Assembly: GCF_023721795.1 (NCBI RefSeq)
Contig: NZ_JAMQYE010000001.1
Location: 2,046,001 to 2,110,000, forward strand
Reading direction: 5' to 3'
Source of the DNA: Zeimonas sediminis
Lineage (GTDB): Bacteria > Pseudomonadota > Gammaproteobacteria > Burkholderiales > Burkholderiaceae_E
DNA: 64,000 bases
A program made the position numbers and the translations under genes. Below, piece by piece: positions 62,229-64,000 of the stretch (position 1 is the first letter of the stretch; the number at the start of each line of letters is the position of its first letter). The notes under the pieces were generated by a model, which saw nothing but the letters and a program-made list of their open reading frames with translations, was not told the DNA's origin and did no database searches.

Positions 62229-63238
62229 GAGACCGGCCGGCATCCCGGAGCGCCGGCGTGCGCCGGGGCGCGAGCCTGCTCATGTGCGCGACGGCGGCTG
62301 CGCTGTGCTGGCCGGGCCACGTGCGCGGGGTCGAGGCCGTTGCCGCGCCCCCGCCCGCAGCCGTGCCCTCCGGGCAGGCGCGCAAGCCCGACGCCCGGGA
62401 GTTCTTCGAGCGCGGCCAGCTGATCGAGCGGACCGAGCACGGTGACGGGGCGATCGCGCGCGCCTACGTCCTCTACTGCGAAGCCGCCCGCCTGGGCAGC
62501 CCCGACGCGCTGATGCGCCTGGGCTGGATCCATGCCGACGGGCAGGGCCGCCCCCGCGACGAGGGCATCGCGAGCACGCTCTTCCGTCGCGCGGCCGGGT
62601 TCTCGGGCCGCCACGACCGCCTGCCCGAGTGCCTGCGCGAACCCTGGCAGCCCCTGGTCATGCCGCCGATCGACACGACGGCGCCCCCTCCCGTCAGGGC
62701 GGCAGCGCCGCCCGCCATTCCGAGGCCTGCCGAGTTCGAGCCGGCGGTCCTGTCGCCCGGTCGCCAGAAACTCGTGCGGACGGTGCTGCGGATGGCCCTC
62801 GACTACAAGGTCGACCCGCGCCTCGTCTTCGCGGTGATGCAGACCGAGTCGAACTTCGACGCGAACGCCGTGTCCCCGAAGAACGCGCAGGGCCTGATGC
62901 AGCTGATCCCCGAGACGGCCGAGCGATTCGCGGTGCGGGACGTCTTCGACCCGATCGACAACCTGCGCGGCGGAATCGGTTACCTGCGCTGGCTGCTCGC
63001 CTACTACCGGGGCGACGTGATCCTGACGCTCGCCGCCTACAACGCCGGCGAGGGCGCGGTCGACCGGCACCGGGGCGTGCCGCCGTTTCCGGAAACGCTC
63101 GCCTATGTCCAGCGGATCCGCGCGCTCTATCCGCACGACCGGCATTTCTTCGATCCCCGGGTCGCCGATCCGCCGGTCTGGCTGGGCGCCGCGGCCCCGG
63201 ACCGTCGCGATCGGCCGCCGCTCGCCTCGCGCCGCTGA
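62225..63238 (+). CDS. Sel1-repeat plus SLT lytic transglycosylase
   Basis: 337 residues: signal peptide (about 1-36), Sel1/TPR-like repeats (about 60-120; EAARLGSPDALMRLGWIHADG), a proline linker, then an SLT domain (about 190-310) with catalytic E208 in QTESNFDANAVSPKNAQGLM and AAYNAGEGAV. It cleaves peptidoglycan glycan strands in the periplasm. It is tied to the phosphopantetheinyl transferase by an ATGA overlap, so it is co-expressed with the NRPS genes; whether it takes part in the same process is open. Confidence 0.88.
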   Translation: MRDRPASRSAGVRRGASLLMCATAAALCWPGHVRGVEAVAAPPPAAVPSGQARKPDAREFFERGQLIERTEHGDGAIARAYVLYCEAARLGSPDALMRLGWIHADGQGRPRDEGIASTLFRRAAGFSGRHDRLPECLREPWQPLVMPPIDTTAPPPVRAAAPPAIPRPAEFEPAVLSPGRQKLVRTVLRMALDYKVDPRLVFAVMQTESNFDANAVSPKNAQGLMQLIPETAERFAVRDVFDPIDNLRGGIGYLRWLLAYYRGDVILTLAAYNAGEGAVDRHRGVPPFPETLAYVQRIRALYPHDRHFFDPRVADPPVWLGAAAPDRRDRPPLASRR

Positions 63239-63287
63239 ACGGGGCGGCTCCCCGCCGGCGCCCGCCCGGATCGCGCTTCGTCCCCTC

Positions 63288-64000
63288 TCAGTCGCGCCCG
63301 CGCGAGGACCCGCCGGCGTCCGCTTCCTGTTCCTCCCGCTGCTGCAGCGCCCACAGCCGCGCGTACTCGCCGCCCGCTCGCAGCAACTCGCGGTGGGTGC
63401 CGCGCTCGACGATCCGGCCGCCCGCCATCACCAGGATCTGCGCCGCGTCGGCGACGGTCGACAACCGGTGCGCGACGACCAGCGTGGTCCGGTGCGCCGC
63501 GGCGCTGCGCAGCGCCCCCTGTATCGCCTGCTCGTTCCGGCTGTCGAGCGCCGAGGTCGCCTCGTCGAGCACCAGGATCGGCGGATCCTTGAGCAGCGCC
63601 CGCGCGATCGCGACCCGCTGCTTCTCGCCGCCCGACAGCTTCAGCCCCCGCTCGCCCACCACCGTGTCGTAGCCCTTCGGCAGCGTCTCGACGAAATCGT
63701 GCAGCCTGGCGGCGCGCGCGGCCGCGACGATCTCCGCGTCGCCCGCGTCGGGCCGGCCGTAGCCGATGTTGTAGCGGATCGTGTCGTTGAACAGCACCGT
63801 GTCCTGCGGCACGATCCCGATCGCCGCGCGCAGGCTGGCCTGGGTCACCGACCGGATGTCCTGGCCGTCGATCGCGACCCGCCCGTCGCTCACGTCGTAG
63901 AAGCGGAACAGCAGCCGCGCGAGCGTCGACTTGCCCGCCCCGCTGGCGCCGACCACCGCGGTGGTCGTGCCCGGCGCCATCGCGAAGTCGACCTCGTGCA
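63288..64000 (-). CDS. ABC exporter ATPase domain, C-terminal part (runs off the window)
   Basis: The last ~237 codons of a longer gene: the frame continues past position 64000, so the ATG at 63980 is internal. Walker [11 protein letters not shown]-loop region [14 protein letters not shown], signature KLSGGEKQR, Walker [13 protein letters not shown] and H-loop VAHRLSTV are all present. The pattern resembles ATM1/MsbA-type half-transporters (membrane domain would be upstream, outside). It is convergent with the transglycosylase gene, so it is not part of that operon. Confidence 0.9.
   Translation of the reverse strand, partial: HEVDFAMAPGTTTAVVGASGAGKSTLARLLFRFYDVSDGRVAIDGQDIRSVTQASLRAAIGIVPQDTVLFNDTIRYNIGYGRPDAGDAEIVAAARAARLHDFVETLPKGYDTVVGERGLKLSGGEKQRVAIARALLKDPPILVLDEATSALDSRNEQAIQGALRSAAAHRTTLVVAHRLSTVADAAQILVMAGGRIVERGTHRELLRAGGEYARLWALQQREEQEADAGGSSRGRD

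Overview
The window is 64 kb of very GC-rich (roughly 70%) chromosomal DNA. Gene content and order point to a betaproteobacterium of the order Burkholderiales: pilB-pilC-pilD-coaE-zapD-yacG, then mutT/DUF815-argJ-secA, then lpxC-peroxiredoxin and a complete division/cell-wall (dcw) cluster with rnpB beside it, a tricarboxylate (Bug-type) binding protein and a LIV-type ABC system. The genus cannot be fixed from the sequence.

Layout. 1-6.8 kb: end of a TAXI-type TRAP transporter, TrkH, an enolase-superfamily (mandelate racemase-like) enzyme and an aldehyde dehydrogenase. 6.8-7.4 kb: two inverted, MITE-like palindromic elements. 7.4-14.1 kb: livG-F-K-H-M uptake genes and an IlvD/Edd-family sugar-acid dehydratase; with the neighbouring oxidoreductase and transporter this looks like organic or sugar acid catabolism. 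14.3-21.4 kb (+): CorC-like transporter, type IV pilus assembly genes pilBCD, coaE, zapD, yacG. 21.4-27.3 kb (-): Nudix-ThiE fusion, DUF815 ATPase, argJ, secA. 27.4-47.3 kb: DciA-like DUF721 gene (+), then, reading leftward, mraZ-rsmH-ftsL-ftsI-murE-murF-mraY-murD-ftsW-murG-murC-ddl-ftsQ-ftsA-ftsZ-peroxiredoxin-lpxC. Most dcw junctions are ATGA/GTGA stop/start overlaps, so the peptidoglycan precursor and divisome genes are probably translationally coupled. A four-unit 10-bp repeat upstream of mraZ is a good candidate MraZ operator.

47.6-54.8 kb (-): rnpB, a DenD-like dehydrogenase, DUF3025, pyrC, a type-2 glycerate kinase, a Bug binding protein and a tartrate/D-malate dehydrogenase; the last three form a plausible hydroxy-acid (tartrate-like) utilisation unit. 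54.9-63.2 kb (+): a proline-rich lipoprotein, then a compact and apparently complete non-ribosomal assembly line: acyl-AMP ligase-carrier protein, a C-A-PCP-TE synthetase, its own Sfp-type phosphopantetheinyl transferase, and a Sel1-SLT lytic transglycosylase, all joined by 4-8 nt overlaps. The window ends in an ABC exporter ATPase on the other strand.

The best candidate for something undescribed is this small NRPS operon, whose adenylation pocket by eye resembles fungal Lys2 rather than ordinary amino-acid domains. Other points of interest are two 105-bp mini-ORFs wedged between ftsW/murG and ftsQ/ftsA with ATGA overlaps at both ends, a lysine inside the FtsZ tubulin signature, a mosaic low-GC patch in rsmH, and an arginine in place of the Walker A lysine in LivF.
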